Below, one piece after another: positions 8,528 through 16,941 of a stretch of DNA of 64,000 nucleotides. The translations under genes and the position numbers were made by a program. Numbering within the stretch: the stretch's first letter is position 1; every line of letters begins with the position of its first letter. Source of the stretch: CALLPQ01 sp964421675 (GTDB taxonomy: Bacteria > Pseudomonadota > Alphaproteobacteria > Caulobacterales > Parvularculaceae); contig CAYQXV010000009.1 in assembly GCA_964421675.1 (NCBI GenBank), positions 18,627 to 82,626 on the forward strand, in the 5' to 3' direction. Below the pieces are notes generated by a model. The model was not told where the DNA came from and did not search any database. It was given only the letters and a program-made list of their open reading frames with translations.

Positions 8528-9835
8528 ATGGCACGTAAATTTCTATCGGGTCTTTTTGGAAAAAAACAAAAGCCTGAGGCCCCTGAAGTCCTCGAACCCG
8601 AAGTTCTTGAAAAAGATAGTGAGCCCATCGAGCAAAATCATGATGGCGATGGGCCTGCACAATCAATCGATACAGATGACAGTCTATCCACCAATGCCAG
8701 CGAGGCGGCCCGTCTTGATCGAGCCGATATTGATGCACAAGAAGTTGAGCGCGAGCCCTCTAAAGGCGATGAAACTGAAATTGCACTAGAAGAAATCTCG
8801 CAGACTGCAAATCCAATAGATGAACCAATAAGTGAGCCAGTAAGCGAACCGGTACCAGCACCGCCAGCTGAACTAGAGGCTGAACCGGAACCGGAACCGG
8901 AACAAAAACCAAAACGCGGCTTTTTCTCCCGGCTTACCCAAGGATTATCGCGGACCTCTAATCGGCTGACCGACGGCGTTTCATCAATTTTCACCAAGAA
9001 GAAACTTGATGACGACATGCTCGAGGAACTCGAAAACCTGTTGATCACCGCCGACCTCGGTGTGGGGATGGCGAGCCGGTTTACTGCCGACCTTGCGCGG
9101 GAAAAATTTGATAAGGAAATTACGGACCAGGAAGTGCGCGCGGAACTGGCTGTGGCGGTTACCAAAACGCTCACCCCGTGCGAGGTGCCCCTTAGCATTC
9201 ACAGTGAAAACCGGCCGCACATCATTTTAATGGCGGGTGTGAATGGCGCGGGCAAGACGACGACAATCGGTAAGTTGGCGGCAAAGTTTCAGGCCGAAGG
9301 ACGGTCGGTCATGTTGGCGGCTGGCGATACATTTCGCGCCGCGGCGATTGAACAATTGGCTGTTTGGGGGGAGCGTTCCGGTGTGCCTGTGATTGCCCGC
9401 GAGGTCGGGGCGGATGCGGCGGGGCTCGCATTTGATGCTATCGAGGCTGCCCGCGAACAGAATATTGATGTTTTGATGATCGACACGGCGGGACGATTAC
9501 AAAACCGCACGGAATTGATGGATGAGCTTTCAAAGATTGTGCGGGTAATCCAAAAACTCGACGATACTGCTCCCCATGACAGTCTTTTGGTTTTGGATGC
9601 GACCGTTGGGCAAAATGCGATTTCTCAAGTTGAAGCCTTTAAAGATGCGGCGAAAACGTCCGGGCTCATCATGACAAAACTTGATGGTACGGCGCGCGGC
9701 GGTGTGCTGGTCGCTCTTGCAGAAAAATTTGAACTCCCGGTTCAATATATCGGGGTCGGGGAAGGGGTGCATGATTTGCAACCCTTTAATGCGCAAGCAT
9801 TTGCGCGTGCTCTTACCGGGGTTGATGGCGAGTAA
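8528..9835 (+). CDS. ftsY: signal recognition particle receptor FtsY
   Basis: SRP receptor GTPase that docks ribosome-SRP complexes at the inner membrane. The 435-residue protein has a long acidic Glu/Pro-rich N-terminal A region (about residues 15-135, with repeated EPEPEPE-like stretches), then the NG domain. Visible GTPase motifs are G1 GVNGAGKTTT (about 237-246), DTFRAAAIEQL, G3 DTAGR and G4 TKLDGTARGG. The stop is 33 bases before the yciB start. Confidence 0.96.
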   Translation: MARKFLSGLFGKKQKPEAPEVLEPEVLEKDSEPIEQNHDGDGPAQSIDTDDSLSTNASEAARLDRADIDAQEVEREPSKGDETEIALEEISQTANPIDEPISEPVSEPVPAPPAELEAEPEPEPEQKPKRGFFSRLTQGLSRTSNRLTDGVSSIFTKKKLDDDMLEELENLLITADLGVGMASRFTADLAREKFDKEITDQEVRAELAVAVTKTLTPCEVPLSIHSENRPHIILMAGVNGAGKTTTIGKLAAKFQAEGRSVMLAAGDTFRAAAIEQLAVWGERSGVPVIAREVGADAAGLAFDAIEAAREQNIDVLMIDTAGRLQNRTELMDELSKIVRVIQKLDDTAPHDSLLVLDATVGQNAISQVEAFKDAAKTSGLIMTKLDGTARGGVLVALAEKFELPVQYIGVGEGVHDLQPFNAQAFARALTGVDGE

Positions 9836-9868
9836 CCGTATTTAGCGATCCAGTTGGAGAGAAAACTA

Positions 9869-10573
9869 ATGAATGCAAAGAACACGGGGCCAACGAAGCC
9901 GGGGCAAAAGCTGACCGGGACACCAAAAATGCTGGTTGAATTTGGCCCGTTGGCGATTTTCATGGCGGCCTATTTTCTCGGTAAACGATTTGCTCCGGCA
10001 ATTGGAAACATGGTTGGTCAAAACTGGTCGATCGCGCCTGGCTCAGAAATCTATCTGGCGATTGGCCTGTTTATGCCAGCATTTGCAATCGCATTTATCT
10101 ATAGTGTTTGGCGCGAGCGCCGTATCGCCCCAATGCTCTTAATTAGCGGGGTGATCATCACTGTGATGGGCACAATGACCCTGGTGTTGAAGGATAAGAC
10201 CTTCTTTTATATGAAGCCTACGATGGTTTATCTTCTATTTGCGTCTTTATTGGCCGGTGGATTGTTTGCCAATCGGATGTTTTTGAAAACCGTGTTTGAT
10301 GAAGCCTTTGCGATGCCTGATCTGGCGTGGCGCAAATTGACCGTGCGGTTTGTTTTCTTTTTTCTGGCGATGGCGCTCATCAATGAAGGAGCATGGCGGT
10401 GGTTGACCCGCGATTGTGTTCTTGATGCCGCAACCCAGTGCAGCGGTGAGGCGGTATGGGTCAATCTCAAGATTTTTGGTTTTACGGCTCTGTCGATAGT
10501 TTTTACAGGATTGCAAATTCCCTACATCATGAAGCATGCAACGGACGGTCCCGGAATCGAGAATGAGGATTGA
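9869..10573 (+). CDS. yciB: septation protein A family membrane protein (YciB/IspZ)
   Basis: Inner-membrane protein related to intracellular septation protein A, implicated in envelope synthesis and division in enterobacteria. ATG 9869 is preferred because GGAGAG lies about 9 bases upstream; a TTG at 9854 would be covered by that site. About 234 residues with six hydrophobic segments, and the family signatures TGTPKMLVEFGPLAIF near the N-terminus and LAWRKLTVRF with NEGAWR in the second half. It follows ftsY, as is common in alphaproteobacteria. Confidence 0.9.
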   Translation: MNAKNTGPTKPGQKLTGTPKMLVEFGPLAIFMAAYFLGKRFAPAIGNMVGQNWSIAPGSEIYLAIGLFMPAFAIAFIYSVWRERRIAPMLLISGVIITVMGTMTLVLKDKTFFYMKPTMVYLLFASLLAGGLFANRMFLKTVFDEAFAMPDLAWRKLTVRFVFFFLAMALINEGAWRWLTRDCVLDAATQCSGEAVWVNLKIFGFTALSIVFTGLQIPYIMKHATDGPGIENED

Positions 10574-10613
10574 AAATGGGCAGGGCGCTGATCAATCATC
10601 CTGATAAGATCCT

Positions 10614-11159
10614 CTAAATGCCTGGCCCCTCGGTTTCATGCGGATTTGTAAATGGCGGAAAATCCGATTTATCCCGGCTTGCGTCAAAATGACGTAGGGC
10701 CCAGTGAACCGTCGGAAATGCAAGATCGTCCCAGGGAATGTCATCCCAATCCACAAGGGCAGCCTCCAGGCTTTCAATACCCGGTGCAATTTTTTCGGTT
10801 TTCAATGATGCCCGAAACATGAGTTGAACCTGCGAAATTCTGGAAACACTATATATCGCCAACAAACGGTCAATTTGTAACTGAGCGCATGCTTCTTCCC
10901 GCGCTTCGCGAACAGCCCCCATCTCCGGTGTCTCATTAAGCTCAAGATAACCAGCCGGAATTGTCCAAAAACCTTTTCGCGGTTCGATCGCCCGCCGACA
11001 GATAAGTATCTTTTCATTCCAACTTGCAACAGAACCCACCACAATTTTTGGATTTTGATAGTCAACGAACCCGCAATGGGTGCATTGTTGGCGGATTTGG
11101 TCATCACCTTCCGGAATGCTTTTTTGGAAATTTTGTGTGTTTGGCCATGTTTGTGTCAT
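10614..11159 (-). CDS. Nudix hydrolase with N-terminal zinc ribbon
   Basis: Probable nucleoside-diphosphate-X hydrolase of about 181 residues. The N-terminus has a zinc-ribbon half (CTHCGFVDYQNP, about residues 26-37), as in NudC-like and ADP-ribose-processing members. The Nudix box runs from GYLELNE to REAREEAC, with E, R-E and E-E residues in register, but the usual Gly near the end of the box is Cys. The start is placed at ATG 11159. The frame stays open further upstream, but that extension shows no conservation. Substrate unknown. It is convergent with yciB. Confidence 0.85.
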   Translation of the reverse strand: MTQTWPNTQNFQKSIPEGDDQIRQQCTHCGFVDYQNPKIVVGSVASWNEKILICRRAIEPRKGFWTIPAGYLELNETPEMGAVREAREEACAQLQIDRLLAIYSVSRISQVQLMFRASLKTEKIAPGIESLEAALVDWDDIPWDDLAFPTVHWALRHFDASRDKSDFPPFTNPHETEGPGI

Positions 11160-11329
11160 AATTTTGTAATGTATCAGTTTCTTGCCGCACTCGGACCATC
11201 TGTATCGGTACAATGCGCGTAAATGTGATTTTAGTTGATCGTTTTCACGAAAAGCTGCACCGGACACGGAAAATCAAGCTTTTCTTAACCCGAAAAGGTA
11301 TTTATCGTCCGTACCGGACAGAATTGGTT

Positions 11330-11358
11330 TTGACAATCGGTTCAACTGGCCCTAATTC
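11330..11358 (+). promoter_or_regulatory. sigma70-like promoter of the MarR gene
   Basis: TTGACA (11330-11335), a 17-base spacer and TAATTC (11353-11358). Transcription would begin near 11365, leaving a leader of about 140 bases before the start codon. Confidence 0.45.
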
Positions 11359-11450
11359 ACGATGGAGACGGAGATTTTCCCCGACATGATTTGCCGCGAA
11401 CTTTTCGTATTGGCTGCATGTGCCGGTGATCGGTCCCCGGACATAAGACC

Positions 11451-11485
11451 TACATTGTGATGTAACAAACTGCCAAACATTGGCA
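11451..11485. promoter_or_regulatory. two inverted repeats, candidate MarR operators
   Basis: TACAT-TGTG-ATGTA at 11451-11464 and TGCCAA-ACA-TTGGCA at 11471-11485 are perfect short palindromes directly before the ribosome-binding site of the MarR gene. MarR proteins bind such dyads, often in their own promoter or leader. No binding data are available. Confidence 0.4.
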
Positions 11486-11506
11486 ACAATTGGAGACTAC
11501 AGCCCC

Positions 11507-12073
11507 ATGGCAAACTTTTCCCTGAAAAAATCACCTGGACACCTACTGCGCCGGGCACAACAATATTCCCACGACCTCTATACAGCCCATGTTGGCTCAG
11601 GCGGACCAACACCGCGTCAATTTGAAGTTCTGCACACAGTTTCAAAAAATGAAGGTCTCAGCCAGACCGATCTTGTGAATCAAACCGGCATTGACCGCTC
11701 TACACTTGCCGACATGATTGCACGGATGATCAAAAAAGGTCTTCTTTCACGCCAGCGTACAAAAGCAGATGCACGGGCAAATTCAGTGAGCATCACCGCT
11801 GCTGGCCGCCGGATGCTGACTTCAGCAACGCCAAAGGTTTCAAAAGCTGAAGCTGCAGCGATGAAAGTATTGCCAAAAACACAGCAATCTAATTTCATGA
11901 AAGCCTTGGAAGCTTATGCCGATGCGCTTGATGAGATGGAAGCGAAATCAGCGCCGGTAAAACGCAAAGCTACGAAGAGAAAAGCACCAGCCAAACGTAA
12001 AGCTGCGAAGAAAAAAGCACCAGCGAAGCGTAAAGCTGCCAAGAAAAAAACAACACGCAAAAAACGTAAGTAA
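11507..12073 (+). CDS. MarR family regulator with histone-H1-like lysine/alanine tail
   Basis: DNA-binding protein of 188 residues. The start is ATG 11507, with GGAG about 10 bases upstream. Residues about 30-110 form a winged helix: TPRQFEVLHTV, LSQTDLVNQTGIDRSTLADM (recognition helix), then a basic wing (SRQRTKADARANSVSIT). From about residue 150 to the end, the protein consists almost only of Lys, Arg, Ala and Pro in repeats of the type APAKRKAAKKK, like the C-terminal domain of histone H1 and bacterial H1-like proteins. The tail should add sequence-independent DNA binding. The gene is followed by a strong terminator. Confidence 0.88.
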   Translation: MANFSLKKSPGHLLRRAQQYSHDLYTAHVGSGGPTPRQFEVLHTVSKNEGLSQTDLVNQTGIDRSTLADMIARMIKKGLLSRQRTKADARANSVSITAAGRRMLTSATPKVSKAEAAAMKVLPKTQQSNFMKALEAYADALDEMEAKSAPVKRKATKRKAPAKRKAAKKKAPAKRKAAKKKTTRKKRK

Positions 12074-12104
12074 TTGTGACACTTGTTTTTTGACGAGTTT
12101 CAAG

Positions 12105-12133
12105 ACGGCGCTGGACCTCCAGCGCCGTTTTTT
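12105..12133 (+). terminator. rho-independent terminator of the MarR gene
   Basis: Near-perfect dyad ACGGCGCTGGA / TCCAGCGCCGT (12105-12128) followed by a T run that continues up to the assembly gap at 12134. Confidence 0.85.
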
Positions 12134-12233
12134 NNNNNNNNNNNNNNNNNNNNNNNNNNNNNNNNNNNNNNNNNNNNNNNNNNNNNNNNNNNNNNNNNNN
12201 NNNNNNNNNNNNNNNNNNNNNNNNNNNNNNNNN
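12134..12233. other. assembly gap 1 (100 N)
   Basis: Exactly 100 unknown bases, a scaffold join of unspecified true length. The left flank is a terminator T run and the right flank is the interior of an RNA methyltransferase gene. The flanks share no sequence. Confidence 0.95.
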
Positions 12234-12718
12234 CTTCCCGTGGGTTGCGATTGCAGGGAGAGGGCGCGCGGTTGATGGGTTCCCAAGGTCAAAACCCGGT
12301 CATACATAACCAGCGCCGCGGCCAAGGATACGTTCAGGCAAAAGCGCGTTGGAATTTTAACAAGATGGCTGCATTTTTCTGTGGCTTCTGGCGACAGGCT
12401 GCCTTTTTCAGGGCCCAGAATATAGGCTGCATTCAGAGGGTGTTTAAAACTCGGCAGGTCAATCGCAGTTTCGTCCAGCTCCACGCCAACAAGCACGCAC
12501 CCCTTTGGCATGACGAGATCATCCAGACTATCCCATTCATAGAGCGGCAAATGCTGATCACTTTTAGACGTGTCAGCACGGTTAACCATGGTGGCGCGAT
12601 GATGGGCATCTATTGTAAATGCAAAGCTGGCCCCAAAAGCATGGCCAGTGCGCAGCAATGCTCCGAGATTCATCGCTTTGGAGATTCGTTCCACGCCAAT
12701 TCCGAAATAACCGCGCAT
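12234..12718 (-). CDS. TrmH/SpoU-family RNA methyltransferase, 3' end lost in gap
   Basis: SPOUT-class methyltransferase acting on rRNA or tRNA ribose. The N-terminus MRGYFGIGVERISKAMNLG leads into NLGALLRTGHAFGAS (SpoU motif 1). The knot motifs AAYILGPEKGSLS (motif 2) and KIPTRFCLNVSLAAALVMYDR (motif 3, usually IPM...SLNVSVA) are present, so the catalytic core is essentially complete. The reading frame enters the gap without a stop after about 162 residues, so the C-terminus is unknown. Convergent with the MarR gene across the gap. Confidence 0.85.
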
Positions 12719-12814
12719 TAGGTAATACCCTGTTTTATATACTCAATTTTTCTATTTACCGTGTATAGCCGCGTCTTGCTAGACGCCTATGCGCAATCGG
12801 GGCATGATAGTTTT

Positions 12815-13345
12815 ATGGTCGATTTGAACACCCCCTCTTCTGCAGGCGATGAAGCGCGATACCCCCATGGCGGACCGGTGGTCAAGTTTCTCGTGGTTGC
12901 GGAAGATTGCCCCGAAGCGCGACTGGCCGCATTTTTTGCCGCGCGCCGGGCCCGTTATTCCAATGCCCAAGTCGTATTGCTGCATGTCATTGAGCCGGGC
13001 GAATATAGCCATTGGCAAACGGTTGCGGAAACCATGCGCGCGGAGAGTTATGATCACGCCGAAGAAATATTGGCGGAATATGCAAGAGATGTTGAAGATC
13101 AATGGGGCTTGCGCCCTGAAATGCATATTCGCGAGGGGCGCGTGATTGATGAAATTCTCCAGCTCATTGAAGAAGATCCCGCCATTGCGATTCTGGTTCT
13201 GGGGGCATCGACCAATCCGGAAGGTCCTGGGACCCTTGTTTCTGCATTGTCACAAAGCCCAACCACATTGGGAGGCCGGCCCGTCGCGGTGATGATCGTT
13301 CCGGGATCTGTGACGCTGCAAGATATAATCAAGATGGCTGGATAA
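12815..13345 (+). CDS. universal stress protein (UspA-like)
   Basis: Cytoplasmic UspA-fold protein of about 177 residues. Visible are the beta1 strand KFLVVAEDCPEARLA, the central VVLLHVIEPGEY strand and the C-terminal ILVLGASTNPEGPGTLVSALS followed by RPVAVMIVPG. The usual G-x2-G-x9-GS nucleotide motif is only partly matched (GAS-x8-LVSALS), so ATP binding is uncertain. ATG 12815 is preferred; an in-frame GTG at 12761 would add 18 unconserved residues. No operon partner. Confidence 0.8.
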   Translation: MVDLNTPSSAGDEARYPHGGPVVKFLVVAEDCPEARLAAFFAARRARYSNAQVVLLHVIEPGEYSHWQTVAETMRAESYDHAEEILAEYARDVEDQWGLRPEMHIREGRVIDEILQLIEEDPAIAILVLGASTNPEGPGTLVSALSQSPTTLGGRPVAVMIVPGSVTLQDIIKMAG

Positions 13346-13361
13346 GGTTCCGTACCTTATC
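13341..13361. other. hairpin between convergent genes
   Basis: GATAAGGT / ACCTTATC with a 5-base loop lies across the ends of the convergent stress-protein and subtilase genes. It has no T run on either side, so terminator function is uncertain. Confidence 0.3.
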
Positions 13362-13365
13362 GCCG

Positions 13366-16300
13366 CTAGAAGATGAAATCATCTTCCGTGAGGTCTGTTG
13401 CGAGAGCGGTGACAAATTCGATTGTATCAGTGCCGACCGAAATGATGGCGCTACCGTCCAGAGCTTGCGATAAATGATTATCAACCAAATCTGCAAAGTC
13501 CGTGATTTCGGTGACGGCGGACAAGTCGATGAGATCATTTTGTCCACTGCCCGCAGATGCTAAATCGAACGAGCTGATAATATCATTTCCGAAATCATCA
13601 GCAAATATAAGAACGTCAGAGTCGCCGCCTAAAATACCTGGTTCGAAAACATTATCACCAGACCCACCAATTAGCGTGTCATTCCCAAGTCCGCCATCTA
13701 GCGTATCATTTCCAGCGGTTGAGATTAGGCTGTCATTGCCCAGTCCACCGAAAATTGAGTCATCGCCAAGGCCGCTAGTGACGGTATCAAAGCCAGACCC
13801 GGCATCAATCACATCATTGCCCTCGCCCCCATCAATGAGATCCCCAGCAGAGCCCCCATCGATAGTATCATTACCGCTTCCCCCGTCTATGGTATCAGTA
13901 TTACTGCCGGCATCGATATCATCATCATCATTACCGCCGGAAATGCTGTCGGCGCCGATACCGCCAGAGATTGTGTCTGCCCCATCGCCGCCCGAAATGG
14001 TGTCAAAGCCGCCGGACGCATCAATCAAATCATTCCCTGACTGACCATCGAGAATATCGGCACCGCTGGCGCCATTGATTGTGTCGTCGCCATTGCCGCC
14101 CGAAATAGTGTCGAGATTAGTTCCCCCATCAAGGAAATCATTATCGTCGCCGCCATCAATCGTATCGGGACCAATACCGCCGAAGATTACATCCGCACCA
14201 GTACCGCCAAAGATGGTATCAAAACCCGCGCCGCTGCTGATGGAATCGTTGCCGGTCCCGCCATCGATAAGATCAGCGCCGCTCAGGGCTGTAATTGTAT
14301 CGTTCCCCGCACCGCCATTAATGGTATCGAGGTTCGTTCCTGTACTGATATTATCATCGCCGTCGCCGCCTTCAATGCTGTCTGCGCCGATTGCCGTGTC
14401 GATTGTGTCATTGCCCTCGCCGCCTAAAACGGTGTCAAAGCCGCCGCCGGTTTCGATAAAGTCATTGCCTAATCCTGCATCAACAATATCAGCCCCGGAG
14501 CGCCCAAGAATAGTATCGTCGCCGCTGCCAGCAAGGATGGTGTCATTATTGGTGCCGCCATCCAGGGAGTCATTGCCGTCTCCCCCTGATAATTCATCCG
14601 GACCCGAACCGCCTAAAAGGGTGTCCTGACCATCACCGCCATTAAGAGTGTCAGTGCCGCCGCCGCCATCGAGGAGATCGTTGCCCGCATCGCCTGATAA
14701 ATTATCGCGCCCGGTATTGCCGATCAGCGAGTCATTGCCGATTCCGCCAAACACCACATCATCGCCGCCAAGCGCGTCAATGAGATCATCGCCATCGGTG
14801 CCGTTAAGCGTATCATTGCCCGATGTTGGGCCAGCTGGAGGAGGTGGTGGCGGCGGGGTAGTAGAATTCTGGAGCGCTGCCAGCGCTGCATCAACCTGAA
14901 TTAATCCCGCACCTGAGGCCAGGTCAAAACCGGGCGTGCCAATATCAATCGCGGTATCATTAAAGGCCTGAATGATTTGTTCTCTGGTGGCTGTCGGAAC
15001 CGCTTCTAGCAACAGCGCTGCTGCTGCTGCCGCAGCTGGCGCGGATGCTGAGGTACCAAAGAAATTTGGAAAGCTATCACTATCAAAGCCAACATCGGTT
15101 CCAAAGAAGGTCGTATTCCCGCCGTCAGCCGCCGTGAACAGCGGGCCGCCGCGATCTTCCGGTGTTGCCAGCCGATTGCCTTGCGTATCCAGCAAGATAG
15201 GAATGCCGCCTACGGATGAAAACCCATTTAGAAATGCACCGCCTGCCCCAAACTCAGGGGTGTTGAAAAACGCAGCGGCACCGACCGCAATCGCGCCTGC
15301 AGCATTTGAGTGGCCAAACACTGTCGGTGAATTTGTATCAAATTCCAGAATTGTCGCGTCACCAGACAGGTCAATATATTGCAACAGCGCATCGCGTGTG
15401 CCATCAAACCGTGTAATGACGATTTCATATTGCTGTGTTGATCCAGTTTCATTTGTAAATTCAAAAATCTCAACGGGTTCATTGGCGTTGCTGGTGGAAG
15501 ATTGCGCAACAATATTATTGGTTCCCGCTTCAAATAGAAAAATATCGTAGTCACTGTCAGGTCCGGCGAGCCCGTTGGTTGCCGACCGTGATGATTCATC
15601 ATATTGGAAAGTTAGCTGGATGACACCTTCATCAGGAAGCGAAATGAGTTGGCGCGTATCAACGTCGGCACCTGCATCAAAGTCGTGGGCGATACCGCCC
15701 AATGTGCCCGGTTCAGAAATTCCCGAATTGTTGAAAATTGATTGATATGAGTCGGTCCCGGAATTGCCCGCAGAGGAGAAGAAGAGCACGCCTTGTGCTG
15801 TAACAGTGTCGACGGCCTGAGCGATGATCCCATCCTGAAAGAATGTTTCGGCAAAGAACACCACATCGTCAATGATAATGTCAGCACCAGCATTGGCGAG
15901 ATCGATAATGCCTTGCGCAAAATCGGCTATACCAAGAACCGCTGTGTGAAACAAAAGATCAGCACCCGGTGCAATATCGTGGATGAGCTGGGCAATAGCG
16001 CGTCCTTCATCGCCCATCGGGCCGTCAAAACCACTTGGTACATCAGATAAAATTGTCACATTCGCGGGTAAATCACCTGAAGCAACATCAGCAGCTTGTC
16101 CGCCAAGCGCATTAAAGCTGTCCGAGAGGATGCCGATCGACAGGCCGGATCCGTCAACGCCAAATTGCGCGCGGGCTTCGTCAGAGCGGATTGAGGCATC
16201 GGCCTGTGTTGTAACCGAGCCAACATTAAGTTGGACCAACGATTCGCGTACAGATGAAAGCGATTCGACACCTTCTAAGCTGCTAAGAGCGCTTACCGGC

Positions 16301-16647
16301 AGCAGACCCGAGACGACATTTAAGAACGATGTTCCCTCAATCAGGCCCAGACCTCTAAGATCTTCTAACAGGGCCTCGGCGTCGCCATTTTCTGCAAACG
16401 CATCAATAACAATAAATGAGGTCGGGGCAGCGGTTGCTGATGTCGCCGCTAAATCATACAGAGTTGCCGATAGTTTTGAATCTTTGGGGCTCGTGAGCGA
16501 ATTGGCTTGTCGGGTAGAACCGATAGTCGCTAAAGACGGTGAGGCCGTTGCAGTTCCTGTCGATAAAGATGACAAATCTATATCCAAAGTCGTGCTCGTC
16601 GAAACAACGCTAAACAAGTCTGACGGTAGCAAACCCATGACGCCCAC
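13366..16647 (-). CDS. secreted S8 subtilisin-like serine protease with RTX calcium-binding repeats
   Basis: Large (1093 residues) extracellular protease, probably exported by a type I system because it has no Sec signal peptide and ends in an RTX-type C-terminus (DLTEDDFIF). The subtilase domain spans about residues 165-590: Asp in GILSDSFNA (about 175), His in AQLIHDIAPGA (about 225), the oxyanion Asn in FFSSAGNSG, and nucleophile Ser533 in GTSASAP. A proline stretch (TTPPPPPPPAGP, about 595-605) links it to dozens of GG-x-G-x-D-x-L nonapeptides, which fold as a calcium beta-roll outside the cell. No type I ABC/MFP exporter genes are in the window. Confidence 0.92.
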   Translation of the reverse strand: MGVMGLLPSDLFSVVSTSTTLDIDLSSLSTGTATASPSLATIGSTRQANSLTSPKDSKLSATLYDLAATSATAAPTSFIVIDAFAENGDAEALLEDLRGLGLIEGTSFLNVVSGLLPVSALSSLEGVESLSSVRESLVQLNVGSVTTQADASIRSDEARAQFGVDGSGLSIGILSDSFNALGGQAADVASGDLPANVTILSDVPSGFDGPMGDEGRAIAQLIHDIAPGADLLFHTAVLGIADFAQGIIDLANAGADIIIDDVVFFAETFFQDGIIAQAVDTVTAQGVLFFSSAGNSGTDSYQSIFNNSGISEPGTLGGIAHDFDAGADVDTRQLISLPDEGVIQLTFQYDESSRSATNGLAGPDSDYDIFLFEAGTNNIVAQSSTSNANEPVEIFEFTNETGSTQQYEIVITRFDGTRDALLQYIDLSGDATILEFDTNSPTVFGHSNAAGAIAVGAAAFFNTPEFGAGGAFLNGFSSVGGIPILLDTQGNRLATPEDRGGPLFTAADGGNTTFFGTDVGFDSDSFPNFFGTSASAPAAAAAAALLLEAVPTATREQIIQAFNDTAIDIGTPGFDLASGAGLIQVDAALAALQNSTTPPPPPPPAGPTSGNDTLNGTDGDDLIDALGGDDVVFGGIGNDSLIGNTGRDNLSGDAGNDLLDGGGGTDTLNGGDGQDTLLGGSGPDELSGGDGNDSLDGGTNNDTILAGSGDDTILGRSGADIVDAGLGNDFIETGGGFDTVLGGEGNDTIDTAIGADSIEGGDGDDNISTGTNLDTINGGAGNDTITALSGADLIDGGTGNDSISSGAGFDTIFGGTGADVIFGGIGPDTIDGGDDNDFLDGGTNLDTISGGNGDDTINGASGADILDGQSGNDLIDASGGFDTISGGDGADTISGGIGADSISGGNDDDDIDAGSNTDTIDGGSGNDTIDGGSAGDLIDGGEGNDVIDAGSGFDTVTSGLGDDSIFGGLGNDSLISTAGNDTLDGGLGNDTLIGGSGDNVFEPGILGGDSDVLIFADDFGNDIISSFDLASAGSGQNDLIDLSAVTEITDFADLVDNHLSQALDGSAIISVGTDTIEFVTALATDLTEDDFIF
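13640..14818 (-). repeat. RTX nonapeptide repeat array within the subtilase gene
   Basis: About 1.2 kb of degenerate tandem repeats encoding GGxGxDxLxGG-type units (for example GGDGNDSLDGG, GGLGNDTLIGG). The repeats cause long serine/proline-rich open frames on the opposite strand, which are not genes. Confidence 0.9.
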
Positions 16648-16941
16648 TTTCCGGCCGATGGTGGCCTCTATGTGAATGACCCCTTCTCAAAGGGTCGATC
16701 TAGCTGCCCCAACAGCTTTAACGAGAATGATTACTGACCATACCCCAAAACGCAAGCGATCTACTCATGAAATCGCAATTTCACCTTATTGTTACTGATA
16801 GTGTGCCTATCAGTGTCCACTTCGTCGTACCTATTCGGTGCTGCGCGAAATTGACTGATGGAGAAATGTTTGCGTTGGTCACTGATCTAGATATGATGCC
16901 TGAAAATAATAATAGTAATTATCAAAATGGGGTATTGTTCT
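16648..16941. other. intergenic region between divergent protease genes
   Basis: About 294 bases between the divergently transcribed subtilase and metalloprotease genes. No gene, and no clear promoter pair or dyad could be picked out. Confidence 0.4.

Larger units (their letters stand above)
11160..11506. other. regulatory intergenic region between the Nudix and MarR genes
   Basis: No gene. It holds the divergent upstream regions of the two genes, a sigma70-like promoter at 11330-11358 and two inverted repeats at 11451-11485. Confidence 0.5.

Noticed and set aside
12105..12133. CRISPR-like or IS-end repeat beside gap 1
   Set aside because: The dyad is a standard terminator, with a T run, directly after the MarR gene.
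12083..12721. 212-codon open frame on the plus strand across gap 1
   Set aside because: It runs through the N run and antisense to the conserved RNA methyltransferase; no family signature.
13640..14818. Tandem DNA repeat or CRISPR array
   Set aside because: The periodicity is of coding origin (RTX nonapeptides), degenerate at the DNA level and in frame with the protease.
13502..14899. Three long serine/proline-rich open frames on the plus strand
   Set aside because: They lie entirely opposite the RTX repeats of the subtilase gene; their composition is the antisense reflection of GGxGxDxLxG codons and shows no start signals.
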